Below, in pieces: positions 44,475 through 54,324 of a DNA stretch of 64,000 nt. The stretch comes from Aestuariibaculum lutulentum (GTDB lineage Bacteria > Bacteroidota > Bacteroidia > Flavobacteriales > Flavobacteriaceae). The stretch is from positions 1,879,501 to 1,943,500 of the forward strand of contig NZ_CP136709.1 of assembly GCF_032926325.1 (NCBI RefSeq). The letters are read 5' to 3'. Numbering within the stretch: the first letter of the stretch is position 1; every line of letters starts with the position of its first letter. A program made the position numbers and the translations under genes. The notes below the pieces were generated by a model, which was not told where the DNA came from, made no database searches, and worked only from the letters and a program-made list of their open reading frames with translations.

Positions 44475-44494
44475 ATTTCGCCGATAGGAGAAAT
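44475..44494 (+). repeat. Tetraloop hairpin repeat, copy 3 (argD-proA gap)
   Basis: ATTTCGCC-GATA-GGAGAAAT forms an 8-position stem with one mismatch and a GATA loop, preceded by TGTC and followed by CACAT. It resembles copy 1, including the downstream CAC. Confidence 0.6.
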
Positions 44495-44512
44495 CACATA
44501 AGGATATAAAAA

Positions 44513-45709
44513 ATGAACACCTTATTATCAATTGAAATAAGAAACGCTGTATTATTAACCATGGCGGAATTGCTTGAAAGAGATCGAGCAGCCCTCATAA
44601 AAATAAACAAAGGAGATCTGGAAGCTTACGACGGTGATGACATTTCCATGTACGATCGTTTAAAAGTGAACGATGCTAAAGTAGATGAAATGATTGCTTC
44701 GGTAACGCATTTGGCATCTCAGGCAGACCCCGTTGGTGTTGAGCGTTTTAGTTTCAAACATGATAATGGCATGCAGGTGTATAATAAAACAGCATCCTTC
44801 GGAACGGTGCTGATTATTTACGAATCGCGGCCGGATGTTACCGTTGAAGCAGCGGGAATTGCCTTTAAATCGGGGAACAAAATTTTACTTAAAGGTGGAA
44901 AGGAATCTACCGATTCTAATTTAAAAATTGTTGATTTGTGGCATGAGGCTTTAAAAGCTAATGGCGCGTCGACTCAATGGGTAGAATATTTACAATTCAA
45001 CAGAACCGAAACACAGGCGTTTTTAGAAAATCCAACACAAAAAGTCGATTTAATTGTGCCACGTGGCGGTGAACGTTTAATCGCTTTTGTAAAGCAGCAT
45101 GCTACCTGTCCGGTAATTATTAGTGGACGAGGAAATAACTTTGTGTATGTGCATAAAAAAGCCGATTTGGATATTGCATTAAAAGTGATTATCAATGCTA
45201 AAACAGCTAAAATTTCGGCGTGTAATGCACTTGATAAAGTGTTAATTGATGCTAATCTTCCGAATAAGAAAAGCTTTATAAATACATTAATTTCAGAATT
45301 AAAGAATTTTGATGTTCAGATTTTAGGTGATGAAAACATAGCGAAATATGAAGGTGTTGAAGCTATAGAATCTGACGATATCTGGTACCAAGAATTTTTA
45401 GATTTTAAAATCGCTATCGCTGAAATCGGTTCAACACAGGATGCTATTGCGATGATTAATAAATATTCCGGAGGGCATTCATCTTCAATTATCACAACTA
45501 ATGAGGATGAAGCGAAAGTATTTATGGAAAATGTAGATACTGCAGCGGTTTACCACAATGCATCAACCCGTTTTACCGATGGTGGTCAGTTAGGACTTGG
45601 AGGAGAATTGGCCATTAGCACAGATAAATTACATCAACGTGGTCCGATAGGTTTACAGCATTTGGTAACCAATAAATGGTATGTTTACGGTAACGGACAA
45701 ATACGGTAG
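44513..45709 (+). CDS. proA: Glutamate-5-semialdehyde dehydrogenase (gamma-glutamyl phosphate reductase)
   Basis: The 398-residue product has IIYESRPDVTVEAAGIAFKS, LIVPRGGERLIAFVKQHA and a candidate catalytic Cys in AKISACNALDKVLID, matching ProA. It reduces gamma-glutamyl phosphate to glutamate semialdehyde. It ends one base before the proB start, so proA and proB are tightly coupled. The usual proB-proA order is reversed here. Confidence 0.95.
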   Translation: MNTLLSIEIRNAVLLTMAELLERDRAALIKINKGDLEAYDGDDISMYDRLKVNDAKVDEMIASVTHLASQADPVGVERFSFKHDNGMQVYNKTASFGTVLIIYESRPDVTVEAAGIAFKSGNKILLKGGKESTDSNLKIVDLWHEALKANGASTQWVEYLQFNRTETQAFLENPTQKVDLIVPRGGERLIAFVKQHATCPVIISGRGNNFVYVHKKADLDIALKVIINAKTAKISACNALDKVLIDANLPNKKSFINTLISELKNFDVQILGDENIAKYEGVEAIESDDIWYQEFLDFKIAIAEIGSTQDAIAMINKYSGGHSSSIITTNEDEAKVFMENVDTAAVYHNASTRFTDGGQLGLGGELAISTDKLHQRGPIGLQHLVTNKWYVYGNGQIR

Positions 45710-45710
45710 A

Positions 45711-46472
45711 ATGAAAAAGAAACGCATATTATTAAAGGTTGGTTCAAATACGCTAACTAAAGAAACCGATAATATTTCCAGAGGAAAAATCGAGGATTTG
45801 GCAAGTCAGATAGCCCAGTTAAAAGATACCTGCGAATTTGTTATTGTAAGTTCGGGAGCCATTGCCGTGGCTAAACAATTTGTGAAACTGGAAAGTAAGC
45901 AAAAGGATGTTTTTGTAAAACAGGCTTTGGCATCTATCGGTCAGCCGCACTTAATAAGAATATATCAGGAGATTTTCAGAGAATACGGGTTGTTAACATC
46001 ACAGTGTTTGTTATCGTATTCCGATTTCGAAAAGGAAGAAAGTAGAACTAACATTGTTAATACTATTAATGTGTTGGTAAATAATAATTATATTCCCATC
46101 ATTAATGAAAATGATACGGTTGCAACCGATGAAATTAAATTTGGCGATAACGATAAACTAGGTGCTTTAACGGCATCGCTTTTAGATGCCGATTTATTCA
46201 TTATAGCAACGAATACTAACGGTATTTATACCAAAGAATCTATGGAAAATGGCACGCCAAAAACCATAGAACTGGTTGAAGATTTTGAAGCTTTACAAAG
46301 TGAAGTTGTTAATTCAAAATCATCACACGGAAGCGGAGGCATGCAATCAAAAATAGAAGCTGCCACCGTAGCCAAAAAAGCAAATATTGAGACTTGGATT
46401 GTTAACGGACTGGAAGATCGTTTTATGCTGAATGCTTTCGAAAACAAAGTGCCGTTTACCAAGATTAAATAA
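45711..46472 (+). CDS. proB: Glutamate 5-kinase (without PUA domain)
   Basis: The 253-residue amino-acid kinase begins MKKKRILLKVGSNTLTKETD and contains VIVSSGAIAVAKQFVKLES, NENDTVATDEIKFGDNDKLG and SHGSGGMQSKIEAATVAKKA. I start at ATG 45711 because a longer frame to 45681 overlaps proA by 29 bp. The C-terminal PUA domain of the 367-residue E. coli enzyme is absent, giving the short catalytic-core type. It phosphorylates glutamate for proline synthesis. Confidence 0.93.
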   Translation: MKKKRILLKVGSNTLTKETDNISRGKIEDLASQIAQLKDTCEFVIVSSGAIAVAKQFVKLESKQKDVFVKQALASIGQPHLIRIYQEIFREYGLLTSQCLLSYSDFEKEESRTNIVNTINVLVNNNYIPIINENDTVATDEIKFGDNDKLGALTASLLDADLFIIATNTNGIYTKESMENGTPKTIELVEDFEALQSEVVNSKSSHGSGGMQSKIEAATVAKKANIETWIVNGLEDRFMLNAFENKVPFTKIK

Positions 46473-46492
46473 AAAACTAAAGAACTATACAG

Positions 46493-47431
46493 ATGAAATA
46501 TTACACCTCCATACATGATATCGATGACATCAATTCCTGGATTGAGGAAGCTAAAGAGTTAAAACAAGATCCGTTAAAACATCTTGAATTAGGACGCAAT
46601 AAAACCCTTGGGTTATTGTTCTTTAATTCAAGTTTGCGTACGCGGTTAAGCACTCAAAAAGCAGCCTTAAACTTAGGGATGAATCCTATTGTAATGAATG
46701 TTTCCGGAGATGCCTGGGGTATTGAGTTTGGAGATGGAACTGTTATGAATGGAAATACAGCCGAGCATATTAAGGAAGCTGCTGCCGTGGTTTCTCAATA
46801 TTGCGATGTTATTGCCGTTAGAGCGTTTCCAACATTAACCGATAAGACTAAGGATGAAAGTGAAGAAGTTCTAAATGCTTTTAAAAAGTATGCCTCTGTA
46901 CCTTTAGTTAATATGGAAAGTGCTACGGGCCACCCGCTACAAGCGTTAACCGATGCGATAACCATTTCAGAATACAAGAAAAAAGACAGACCAAAAGTCG
47001 TGTTAAGCTGGGCGCCTCATATAAAAGCCTTGCCGCATGCGGTAGCTAATAGTTTTACTCAGGCCATGCAGAAAATGGATGTCGATTTTGTAATTACAAA
47101 TCCAGAAGGGTATAATTTAAGTCCGGACATTGTTGGCGATACCCCTGTAATTCACAATCAGGAAGAAGCTCTAAAAGATGCCGATTTTGTGTATGTGAAA
47201 AACTGGAGTAGTTACGAAGACTACGGAAAAGTAATTAATACCGACCCTAGTTGGATGATTACTAAAGATAAAATTGGTGATGCTAAATTTATGCACTGTT
47301 TACCGGTTAGGCGCAATGTTATTGTTGAAGATGCTGTTTTAGATAGCGATAGTTCAATCGTTATTCAGCAGGCCAATAACAGAACCTATGCAGCGCAATT
47401 AGTATTAAAGAAAATATTGGAAAATGCCTAA
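46493..47431 (+). CDS. argF': N-acyl-L-ornithine carbamoyltransferase (acetyl or succinyl)
   Basis: The 312-residue product has the carbamoyl-phosphate loop SSLRTRLSTQKAALNLGMN (STRTR variant) and HCLPVRRN. It resembles the Bacteroides N-succinylornithine transcarbamylase and Xanthomonas N-acetylornithine transcarbamylase rather than ordinary OTC. In those enzymes a single residue (Pro90 or Glu92) sets the acyl preference, in KPEH or TEEH contexts. Here the equivalent motif is TAEH with Ala90, so the specificity is not predictable. It overlaps argB by 8 bp. Confidence 0.92.
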   Translation: MKYYTSIHDIDDINSWIEEAKELKQDPLKHLELGRNKTLGLLFFNSSLRTRLSTQKAALNLGMNPIVMNVSGDAWGIEFGDGTVMNGNTAEHIKEAAAVVSQYCDVIAVRAFPTLTDKTKDESEEVLNAFKKYASVPLVNMESATGHPLQALTDAITISEYKKKDRPKVVLSWAPHIKALPHAVANSFTQAMQKMDVDFVITNPEGYNLSPDIVGDTPVIHNQEEALKDADFVYVKNWSSYEDYGKVINTDPSWMITKDKIGDAKFMHCLPVRRNVIVEDAVLDSDSSIVIQQANNRTYAAQLVLKKILENA

Positions 47432-48206
47432 AGAAAAACTATCCATAGTAAAAATAGGAGGAAACATAATTGAAGATGCTTCCGCTTTAGCTGACTTTTT
47501 AAAATTGTTTTCAGGATTAGAAGGAAAGAAAATTTTAGTGCATGGAGGCGGAAAACGCGCGACACATATCGCTTCAAAACTGGGTATAGAATCGCAAATG
47601 GTTAACGGTCGTCGTATTACCGATGCCGAAACATTAGAGGTGATAACCATGGTTTATGGTGGTTTGGTCAACAAAAATATTGTAGCCCAGCTACAGGCTT
47701 TAAGTATTGATGCTATTGGATTAACCGGAGCCGATGCCAACAGTATTACTTCAGATAAACGCCCCGTAAAAGAGGTCGATTTCGGATTTGTGGGCGATGT
47801 AAAATCGGTGGCTTATCATTCAGTTAATAAATTAATTGAAGCTAATTTTACACCTGTTTTTTGCGCCATTACCCACGATGGTAAGGGACAGTTGTTAAAC
47901 ACTAATGCCGATACCATTACTTCGCAAATAGCAATTGGAATGAGCGCATTATACGAGACATCTATTTACTATTGTTTTGAATTGAATGGTGTTTTAGAAG
48001 ATATCAACGATAAGAATTCTGTTATTAAACACATAGACACCAAGTTATATGGTGAATTATTAGAGCAAGGTATTATTGCCGATGGTATGCTGCCAAAATT
48101 AGAAAACTGTTTCGATGCACTTAATAATGGCGTTGCAACTATAAATATGGGAAATACCTCGATGTTGACACAGGAAAATGATAATTTTACAGCCATAACA
48201 TTATAA
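47424..48206 (+). CDS. argB: N-acylglutamate kinase
   Basis: The 260-residue amino-acid kinase has IVKIGGNIIEDASALADFLK, VHGGGKRATHIASKLG, GLTGADANSITSDKRPV and a terminal MLPKLENCFDALNNGVATIN. It phosphorylates N-acetyl- or N-succinyl-glutamate. It lacks an N-terminal extension of the kind linked to arginine inhibition in some ArgB, so control may lie at the leader (inference). It overlaps argF' by 8 bp and argE starts 1 bp after its stop. Confidence 0.95.
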   Translation: MPKEKLSIVKIGGNIIEDASALADFLKLFSGLEGKKILVHGGGKRATHIASKLGIESQMVNGRRITDAETLEVITMVYGGLVNKNIVAQLQALSIDAIGLTGADANSITSDKRPVKEVDFGFVGDVKSVAYHSVNKLIEANFTPVFCAITHDGKGQLLNTNADTITSQIAIGMSALYETSIYYCFELNGVLEDINDKNSVIKHIDTKLYGELLEQGIIADGMLPKLENCFDALNNGVATINMGNTSMLTQENDNFTAITL

Positions 48207-48207
48207 A

Positions 48208-49275
48208 ATGACGGAAGTAGAATTAAAAAACGATGCAATAAATCTATTAAAACAATTAATAGAAACACAGTCTTTCTCTTCAGAGGAAGATCAGACCGCA
48301 TTGCTTATTGAAGATTGGTTTAAGCGATATAATATAGATTGCAAGCGCACCCAAAATAACGTTTGGGCAGTTAATAAATATTTCGATGAGAGCAAACCAA
48401 CCTTACTATTAAACTCACATCACGATACGGTAAAGCCTAACAGTGCTTACACCAAAGATCCGTTTAAAGCCATTGTTGAAGACGGTAAATTATACGGATT
48501 AGGAAGTAACGATGCAGGAGGTTGTTTGGTGTCGTTAATTGCAACCTTCACCTATTTTTACAGTACAGAAGATTTAAAATATAATTTAGTCATTGTCGCT
48601 TCCGCGGAAGAGGAAAGTAGCGGGCCAAACGGACTAAACAGTATGCTACCTATCATCCCGAAAATAGATGTGGCTATTGTAGGAGAACCGACTTTAATGA
48701 ATTTAGCGGTGGCCGAAAAAGGCTTAGTTGTATTCGATGCTGTTGTGGCTGGAACGCCGAGCCACGCCGCGCATCCAAATGACAACAATTCAATTTATAA
48801 TACCATTGAAGTTTTACAATGGTTTAAAGATTTTAAGTTTGAAAAGACGTCTGAAGCTTTAGGTGATGTAAAACTTACGGTTACTCAGGTTAATGCTGGG
48901 TCGCAACATAATGTGGTGCCAGGTCACGTCGATTTGGTAATTGATGTTCGTGTTAATGATGCCTACAGTAATGCTGAAATCGCCGAAATTTTACAAACAC
49001 AATCGCCTTGTACAAGCATTAAACCAAGAAGTCTGCGCTTAAATTCTTCTTGTATACCGGTAGAGCACCCTTTAGTTCAGGAAGGTGTTGCTATGGGAAG
49101 AACAACATACGGGTCGCCAACATTATCAGATCAGGCGGTGTTAAGCTGTCCGTCCTTAAAATTAGGACCAGGAGACAGCACGCGCTCACATTCCGCAGAT
49201 GAATTTATTTATCTGAATGAAATTGAAGAAGGCATAGATATTTATATTGAATTGTTAAATCGGGTAATCGTTTAA
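48208..49275 (+). CDS. argE: M20 family N-acylornithine/N-acylcitrulline deacylase
   Basis: The 355-residue M20 metallopeptidase has metal ligands in NSHHDTVKPNSAYTKDPF and GLGSNDAGGCLVS, the catalytic Glu in ASAEEESSGPNGLN, and GDSTRSHSADEFI. In the ArgF' pathway the substrate is N-acylcitrulline, which is deacylated after carbamoylation. Its presence and the absence of argJ indicate a linear rather than cyclic pathway. Confidence 0.92.
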   Translation: MTEVELKNDAINLLKQLIETQSFSSEEDQTALLIEDWFKRYNIDCKRTQNNVWAVNKYFDESKPTLLLNSHHDTVKPNSAYTKDPFKAIVEDGKLYGLGSNDAGGCLVSLIATFTYFYSTEDLKYNLVIVASAEEESSGPNGLNSMLPIIPKIDVAIVGEPTLMNLAVAEKGLVVFDAVVAGTPSHAAHPNDNNSIYNTIEVLQWFKDFKFEKTSEALGDVKLTVTQVNAGSQHNVVPGHVDLVIDVRVNDAYSNAEIAEILQTQSPCTSIKPRSLRLNSSCIPVEHPLVQEGVAMGRTTYGSPTLSDQAVLSCPSLKLGPGDSTRSHSADEFIYLNEIEEGIDIYIELLNRVIV

Positions 49276-49310
49276 ACAAATCAACGAATAAACAAATAAA
49301 CAGAGATAGA

Positions 49311-50585
49311 ATGAAACTTTGGGATAAAGGTATATCAATCGATAAAAAAATAGAGCAATTTACTGTTGGTAACGACAGGGAAATTGATATTCATATTGCA
49401 AAATACGATGTTATTGCATCGAAAGCACACGCCAAAATGCTTCATAAGATTGGTATTTTAACCACTATTGAATTAGAGCAATTACTTGGAGGTTTAGACC
49501 TTTTGGCGAATGAAATTGAAGCAGGAGAATTTGTTATCGATGCTCAGTTTGAAGATGTACATTCTAAAATTGAATACGAACTAACAGCCAATTTAGGCGA
49601 TGTCGGTAAAAAGATTCATACCGCACGCTCAAGAAACGATCAGGTTTTAGTAGCTTGCCATTTATATTATAAGGAAAATTTAGGTCTAGTAAGAGAAAAA
49701 GTGAAAACGCTTTTTGAAACGCTGTTAAGTCAGGCTGAGGTTTATAAAGATAAAGTTTTACCGGGTTACACACATTTGCAAGTGGCTATGCCATCGTCTT
49801 TCGGGTTATGGTTTTCAGCCTATGCCGAGCAAATGATTGACGATGTCTTTTTAATTGATGCAGCCATAAAAACGGTAGATCAAAATCCGTTAGGATCGGC
49901 TGCGGGTTACGGGAGTTCATTTCCAATCGATCGTGAATTTACCACCAAAGAAATGGAATTTGCGACGTTAAAATACAACGTGGTAGCAGCGCAGATGGGG
50001 CGTGGTAAAAACGAACGAACTATTTCGGCAGCCTTAGGAAGTTTAGCCAATACCATGGCACGTTTCGCGATGGATACTTGTTTGTATATGAGTCAGAATT
50101 TCGGGTTTGTTTCTTTTCCAGACGAGTTAACTACCGGAAGTAGTATTATGCCACATAAAAAGAATCCGGATGTATTCGAATTGATTCGTGGTAAGTGTAA
50201 CAAAATTCAGGCTTTACAAACCGAAATGGTTTTAATTACTAATAATTTACCAAGTGGTTATCATCGTGATTTTCAGTTGTTAAAAGAAAATATGATTGCA
50301 GCTTTTGAAGAAATTAAAGATATTCTGGATATTTTCAATTTCTCTATTCAACAAGTTATTGTAAAAGATATTGATATCAACGACGAAAAATATAAATACT
50401 TATTTACGGTTGATAATATTAATACCTTGGTTGTGGAAGGGCAAACCTTTAGAGAGGCATATCAAAAAATTGGTGGACAAGTTCAGGATGGAACTTATGT
50501 GCCGGATACCTCAAAAAAACACACACACGAAGGTAGTATTCACAACTTATGTTTAGATAAAATTCGAGATAAGTTTCCTGAATAA
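49311..50585 (+). CDS. argH: Argininosuccinate lyase
   Basis: The 424-residue product has the fumarase/ASL signature GSSIMPHKKNPDVFELIRGK, the EDVHSKIEYEL segment and HTARSRNDQVLVA. It releases arginine and fumarate, completing the pathway whose genes lie in this operon. It is the last gene; a terminator follows after 26 bp. The C-terminus (THEGSIHNLCLDKIRDKF) is typical of Bacteroidetes ASL (recollection). Confidence 0.96.
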   Translation: MKLWDKGISIDKKIEQFTVGNDREIDIHIAKYDVIASKAHAKMLHKIGILTTIELEQLLGGLDLLANEIEAGEFVIDAQFEDVHSKIEYELTANLGDVGKKIHTARSRNDQVLVACHLYYKENLGLVREKVKTLFETLLSQAEVYKDKVLPGYTHLQVAMPSSFGLWFSAYAEQMIDDVFLIDAAIKTVDQNPLGSAAGYGSSFPIDREFTTKEMEFATLKYNVVAAQMGRGKNERTISAALGSLANTMARFAMDTCLYMSQNFGFVSFPDELTTGSSIMPHKKNPDVFELIRGKCNKIQALQTEMVLITNNLPSGYHRDFQLLKENMIAAFEEIKDILDIFNFSIQQVIVKDIDINDEKYKYLFTVDNINTLVVEGQTFREAYQKIGGQVQDGTYVPDTSKKHTHEGSIHNLCLDKIRDKFPE

Positions 50586-50611
50586 ACTAACCTTTAGGTC
50601 AATGAAAAATG

Positions 50612-50658
50612 AAATCACATTAGAGAGTTAATCGCTTTTTAATGTGATTTTTTATTTT
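50612..50658 (+). terminator. Intrinsic terminator of the arginine/proline operon
   Basis: AAATCACATTA pairs exactly with TAATGTGATTT across a 17-nt loop, followed by a T-rich tail. Confidence 0.75.
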
Positions 50659-50717
50659 ATGGAGGCTGTCTGTTAAGCTTAAAAGCTTCGTATATTGTTT
50701 ATGTTAATTCAAAGGTT

Positions 50718-51791
50718 ATGGCTAGCAAGGAGTCTGCGTTTTTAAGTTATGTGCATAGTTTTCGTGGTTTGGCCATTTTAATTATCGTATTTGGTCACGC
50801 TGTTGCTGCTGCTACTATAGGGGCACGAGGTGTTTTCGACGAATCCTATTTGTTAGTCATGATTAGCGAGGTGTTTTATCATGATAGCACCATTTATTTT
50901 GCGATTATTTCGGGATTGCTTTTTAGCAGTGTTTTAAAACCAAAAGGATTTAAGCGTTTTTATGTAAGTAAGCTTAAGTTCATTATTGTGCCTTATATTT
51001 TTCTAACCTTGATTTTTACGTTTCTTAAAATCAGGTTTAAAAGTCATGAAGGCTTTTTTGAGAATTTTGGATTTTACCTTAGCACAACTTTTCGGAATTT
51101 AATTTACGGGAAAGCCAATTTTGTGATGTGGTACATTCCTGTTTTAGTGTTTCTGTATTTAGTTACTCCGGTTTTAGATTGGCTCCAAAACAAAAGTAAT
51201 TTTACAAAAGGATTATTCTTGTTAATTGTTTTGATGCCGCTTGTAATTTCAAGAATTCAAATGGCTCATGAGTATATTTTAAAGCTTGAAACGATGCTGT
51301 ATTTTACCGGAGCCTATGCTTTTGGCATGTGGTTGGGAAGCGATATAAATGAAACACTTGGCAAGTTGAAAGCATATAAGTTTCAGATTCTTGCAATAGC
51401 AATTTTAAGCACTTTAAGCTTGTTTTATTTGTATAATAATCAGTTGGATTATTTTGGAAAAGTTTCTTTAAAAGAATCGTTGTTTTACGTTCAGAAGCTA
51501 TGCTTTACGGTTTTAATCTTATTAGTGTTTAAGAAGTTTGAATACAGGCAAATAAAATGGCTTAATGTAGTAGCGAGAGATTCATTTGCTATTTATTTTT
51601 TACATGGGTTTATATTATTTAGTTCTCTGTCATTGTTTAAATCGGTGTTGTTATTTAATGAAATAGAGCCGTTAAATATTATTTCAGGAACCGTTTTGTT
51701 GCTGGTTTATTCTGTGGGTTTAAGTTTGCTTACGGTTTATTTATCTAAAAAAATTTTTAAACGCTATTCGAGATTTTTGGTTGGCGCATAA
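50718..51791 (+). CDS. Acyltransferase family 3 membrane protein
   Basis: The 357-residue product has about 10 TM segments. It starts with the family motif SYVHSFRGLAILIIVFGHAV, with His in the R-x10-H pattern, and ends ARDSFAIYFLHGFILFSSLS. The family O-acylates extracytoplasmic sugars such as LPS, exopolysaccharide or peptidoglycan. No glycan cluster is adjacent, so the substrate is unknown. It is flanked by two terminators and likely monocistronic. Confidence 0.88.
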   Translation: MASKESAFLSYVHSFRGLAILIIVFGHAVAAATIGARGVFDESYLLVMISEVFYHDSTIYFAIISGLLFSSVLKPKGFKRFYVSKLKFIIVPYIFLTLIFTFLKIRFKSHEGFFENFGFYLSTTFRNLIYGKANFVMWYIPVLVFLYLVTPVLDWLQNKSNFTKGLFLLIVLMPLVISRIQMAHEYILKLETMLYFTGAYAFGMWLGSDINETLGKLKAYKFQILAIAILSTLSLFYLYNNQLDYFGKVSLKESLFYVQKLCFTVLILLVFKKFEYRQIKWLNVVARDSFAIYFLHGFILFSSLSLFKSVLLFNEIEPLNIISGTVLLLVYSVGLSLLTVYLSKKIFKRYSRFLVGA

Positions 51792-51795
51792 AATT

Positions 51796-51825
51796 AAAAA
51801 AGCGCATAGGAGACTATGCGCTTTT
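51796..51825. terminator. Bidirectional terminator between the acyltransferase and leuB
   Basis: AAAAGCGCATAG pairs exactly with CTATGCGCTTTT around a GAGA loop. It separates the convergent genes. Confidence 0.88.
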
Positions 51826-51868
51826 AAGGACTACAATAATTTTAATTTTGGTGACTAACTCAAAGTAA

Positions 51869-52987
51869 TCAAATGATTGTGGACTGCCCTAAATGTATGT
51901 TGGTAAAGTTTAGATTGGTTTCATCAGGATTATTAATAAAATCCTCGATGAAGTCTCCTACCTTAGTTGTGGTTATATGATCGTATTTCGTGTTTAAATC
52001 GGGCGTTGTAATGTGTAGTTTAATAGATTTGTCTACACCTTCACGAACCAATGCTGCTTCATCATCTAGTCCAAAATGTTCTAGCAACATGGCTGCCGAT
52101 AAAATAGAGGCAATAGGATTAGCAATGCCTTTATTAGCACCTTTTGTATACGCACCGTGAATTGGTTCAAACATGGCATGTTTATCTCCAATGGAGGCTG
52201 AAGCTAATAATCCTATTGATCCCACGATAACGCTGGCTTCTTCCGATAAAATATCGCCAAACATGTTTTCGGTTAAAATAACATCAAACTGTCTTGGGTT
52301 GATAATAAGCTCCATGGCGGCATTATCAATAAAAAGATAGTCTACGGTTACATCTGGGTATTGTGGGGCTAGCTCTTGTACTATTCTACGCCATAAACGC
52401 GAACTTTCCAACACATTGGCTTTGTCAACCAATGCTAATTTACGTTTTCTGGACTGTGCGGCTTTAAAGGCTAAATGCGTTATACGCTCAACTTCAAAGC
52501 GGTTGTATTCGCAAATGTCCGAGGCTTTGTTTCCATCATCACTTAAAAACTTTTCACCAAAATAAATGCCACCGGTAAGCTCGCGGTAAATAAGAATATT
52601 GGTATCCTTAATTTGCCTTTTCTTAAGCGACGATTTATTTAATAATTCTTCGTAAGCAATCACGGGTCTGATATTGGTATATAAACCTAACGATTTTCGT
52701 AATCCTAAAAGACCTTGCTCGGGTCTTACTTTAGCATTAGGGTCTAAATCGTAAGATGTGTTTCCAATAGCGCCGAATAAAACGGCGTCTGCGTTCTCAC
52801 ATAGATCTAAGGTTTCTTCTGGTAGTGGGATGCCGGTTTTTTGCATGGCAGTTGCACCGACCAAACCTTCGGTAAAATTAAATACATGGTTAAATTCCAT
52901 AGCAATAGCTTTCAAGACCTTTACGGCTTGAGCTGTAACTTCCGGACCGGCACCATCACCAGGTAAAACAGCTATATTTAATTTCAT
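51869..52987 (-). CDS. leuB: 3-isopropylmalate dehydrogenase
   Basis: The 372-residue product has AVLPGDGAGPEVTAQAVKVL, the NAD-site GLRKSLGLYTNIRP, RELTGGIYFGEK and the catalytic DNAAMELIINPRQFDVILTE. It oxidatively decarboxylates 3-isopropylmalate in leucine synthesis. It follows leuA by 13 bp. leuC and leuD are not in the window, so the leucine genes are split. Confidence 0.96.
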   Translation of the reverse strand: MKLNIAVLPGDGAGPEVTAQAVKVLKAIAMEFNHVFNFTEGLVGATAMQKTGIPLPEETLDLCENADAVLFGAIGNTSYDLDPNAKVRPEQGLLGLRKSLGLYTNIRPVIAYEELLNKSSLKKRQIKDTNILIYRELTGGIYFGEKFLSDDGNKASDICEYNRFEVERITHLAFKAAQSRKRKLALVDKANVLESSRLWRRIVQELAPQYPDVTVDYLFIDNAAMELIINPRQFDVILTENMFGDILSEEASVIVGSIGLLASASIGDKHAMFEPIHGAYTKGANKGIANPIASILSAAMLLEHFGLDDEAALVREGVDKSIKLHITTPDLNTKYDHITTTKVGDFIEDFINNPDETNLNFTNIHLGQSTII

Positions 52988-53000
52988 AAGCTACGTGTTT

Positions 53001-54176
53001 TTAAGCAGAGACAATCTCTTTGTATAATCTGCTGTGTTCTATAATATAGTGGATGTCATCATCTTCAACTTCTTTTTTCTTATCTGCAAAATCTAAAAAG
53101 TTCTGATAGATTTCATCTAATTGAAGCTTTGTTAATTCGTATCCAACATTTTTTGCTCTATAGGCTAAAGCTGCTCTACCACTTCTTGCAGTAAGAACGA
53201 TAGCCGATTCTGTAACTCCTACATCTTTAGGGTCTATAATTTCGTAAGTTTCACGATTTTTAATCACACCATCCTGGTGAATACCTGAACTGTGAGCAAA
53301 GGCATTTGCACCTACAATAGCTTTGTTTGGCTGCGTGTAAATACCCATATTATCTGAAACTAAATGGCTTAAACCGTATAGCATTTCGGTTTTAATATTC
53401 GTATCAAGGTTTAAATAAGGATGTTGCTTTAATATCATAACAACTTCTTCTAAAGCTGTATTTCCAGCACGCTCACCAATACCATTAATAGTACATTCAA
53501 TTTGTCTTGCACCGTTTATAACACCTTCAATAGAGTTAGCTGTTGCTAAGCCTAAATCGTTGTGGCAGTGACAAGATAAAATGGCTTTATCGATACCTTT
53601 TACGTTTTCTTTTAAATATTTAATTTTTGCACCATACTCGCTTGGTAAACAATATCCTGTTGTATCTGGAATATTTAAAACCGTAGCACCTGCTTTTATC
53701 ACTTCCTCACACACACGTGCTAAGTAAGCGTTGTCTGTTCTCCCTGCATCTTCAGCGTAAAACTCAACATCTTCAACAAAAGATTTAGCATATTTAACGG
53801 CTTTAACAGCGCGTTCTATAATATCATCTTGATTCGATTTAAATTTAAATTTAATATGTGAATCAGAAGTTCCGATACCAGTATGAATTCTAGGTTTTTT
53901 AGCATATTTTAGCGCATCGGCCGCTACTTTAATATCGTTTTCAACCGAGCGTGTTAAACCACAAACTGTAGCGTTTTTTACAATTTTAGAAATGGCTTCT
54001 ACCGATTTGAAATCGCCAGGGCTTGATACAGGAAAACCAGCCTCAATAATATCAACACCTAAATTATCGAGCTGTTCAGCTATGATTAATTTTTGTTCGG
54101 TATTTAATTTGCAGCCTGGGACTTGCTCTCCATCGCGAAGCGTTGTGTCAAAAATTTGGACGTTCGTATTAGTCAT
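53001..54176 (-). CDS. leuA: 2-isopropylmalate synthase, short form lacking the C-terminal regulatory domain
   Basis: The 391-residue product has the HMGL-like TIM barrel, with metal/substrate motif [33 protein letters not shown] and [15 protein letters not shown]. The C-terminal subdomain ends at about residue 391 (RLYKEIVSA), whereas enterobacterial LeuA has about 520 residues with a C-terminal leucine-binding domain. It is therefore probably not leucine-inhibited in the usual way (inference). A homocitrate or citramalate synthase is possible, but the neighbouring leuB favours IPMS. Confidence 0.9.
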   Translation of the reverse strand: MTNTNVQIFDTTLRDGEQVPGCKLNTEQKLIIAEQLDNLGVDIIEAGFPVSSPGDFKSVEAISKIVKNATVCGLTRSVENDIKVAADALKYAKKPRIHTGIGTSDSHIKFKFKSNQDDIIERAVKAVKYAKSFVEDVEFYAEDAGRTDNAYLARVCEEVIKAGATVLNIPDTTGYCLPSEYGAKIKYLKENVKGIDKAILSCHCHNDLGLATANSIEGVINGARQIECTINGIGERAGNTALEEVVMILKQHPYLNLDTNIKTEMLYGLSHLVSDNMGIYTQPNKAIVGANAFAHSSGIHQDGVIKNRETYEIIDPKDVGVTESAIVLTARSGRAALAYRAKNVGYELTKLQLDEIYQNFLDFADKKKEVEDDDIHYIIEHSRLYKEIVSA

Positions 54177-54324
54177 TTAGTAAAATAAATTTTCATTTTG
54201 ATTTACGAATGTATACTTTGGTTTTGTAAATGGATAATTGGTCGATTTTTTTTTACGATGTTTAACTGTGTAGCTGTTTAGTTAAAATATTGTAAATCAG
54301 TATTTTAAAACTGTTTTTAGAACT

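Noticed and set aside
45681..45710. proB start inside proA (29-bp overlap)
   Set aside because: ATG 45711 gives the normal ProB N-terminus MKKKRILLKVGSN directly after the proA stop.
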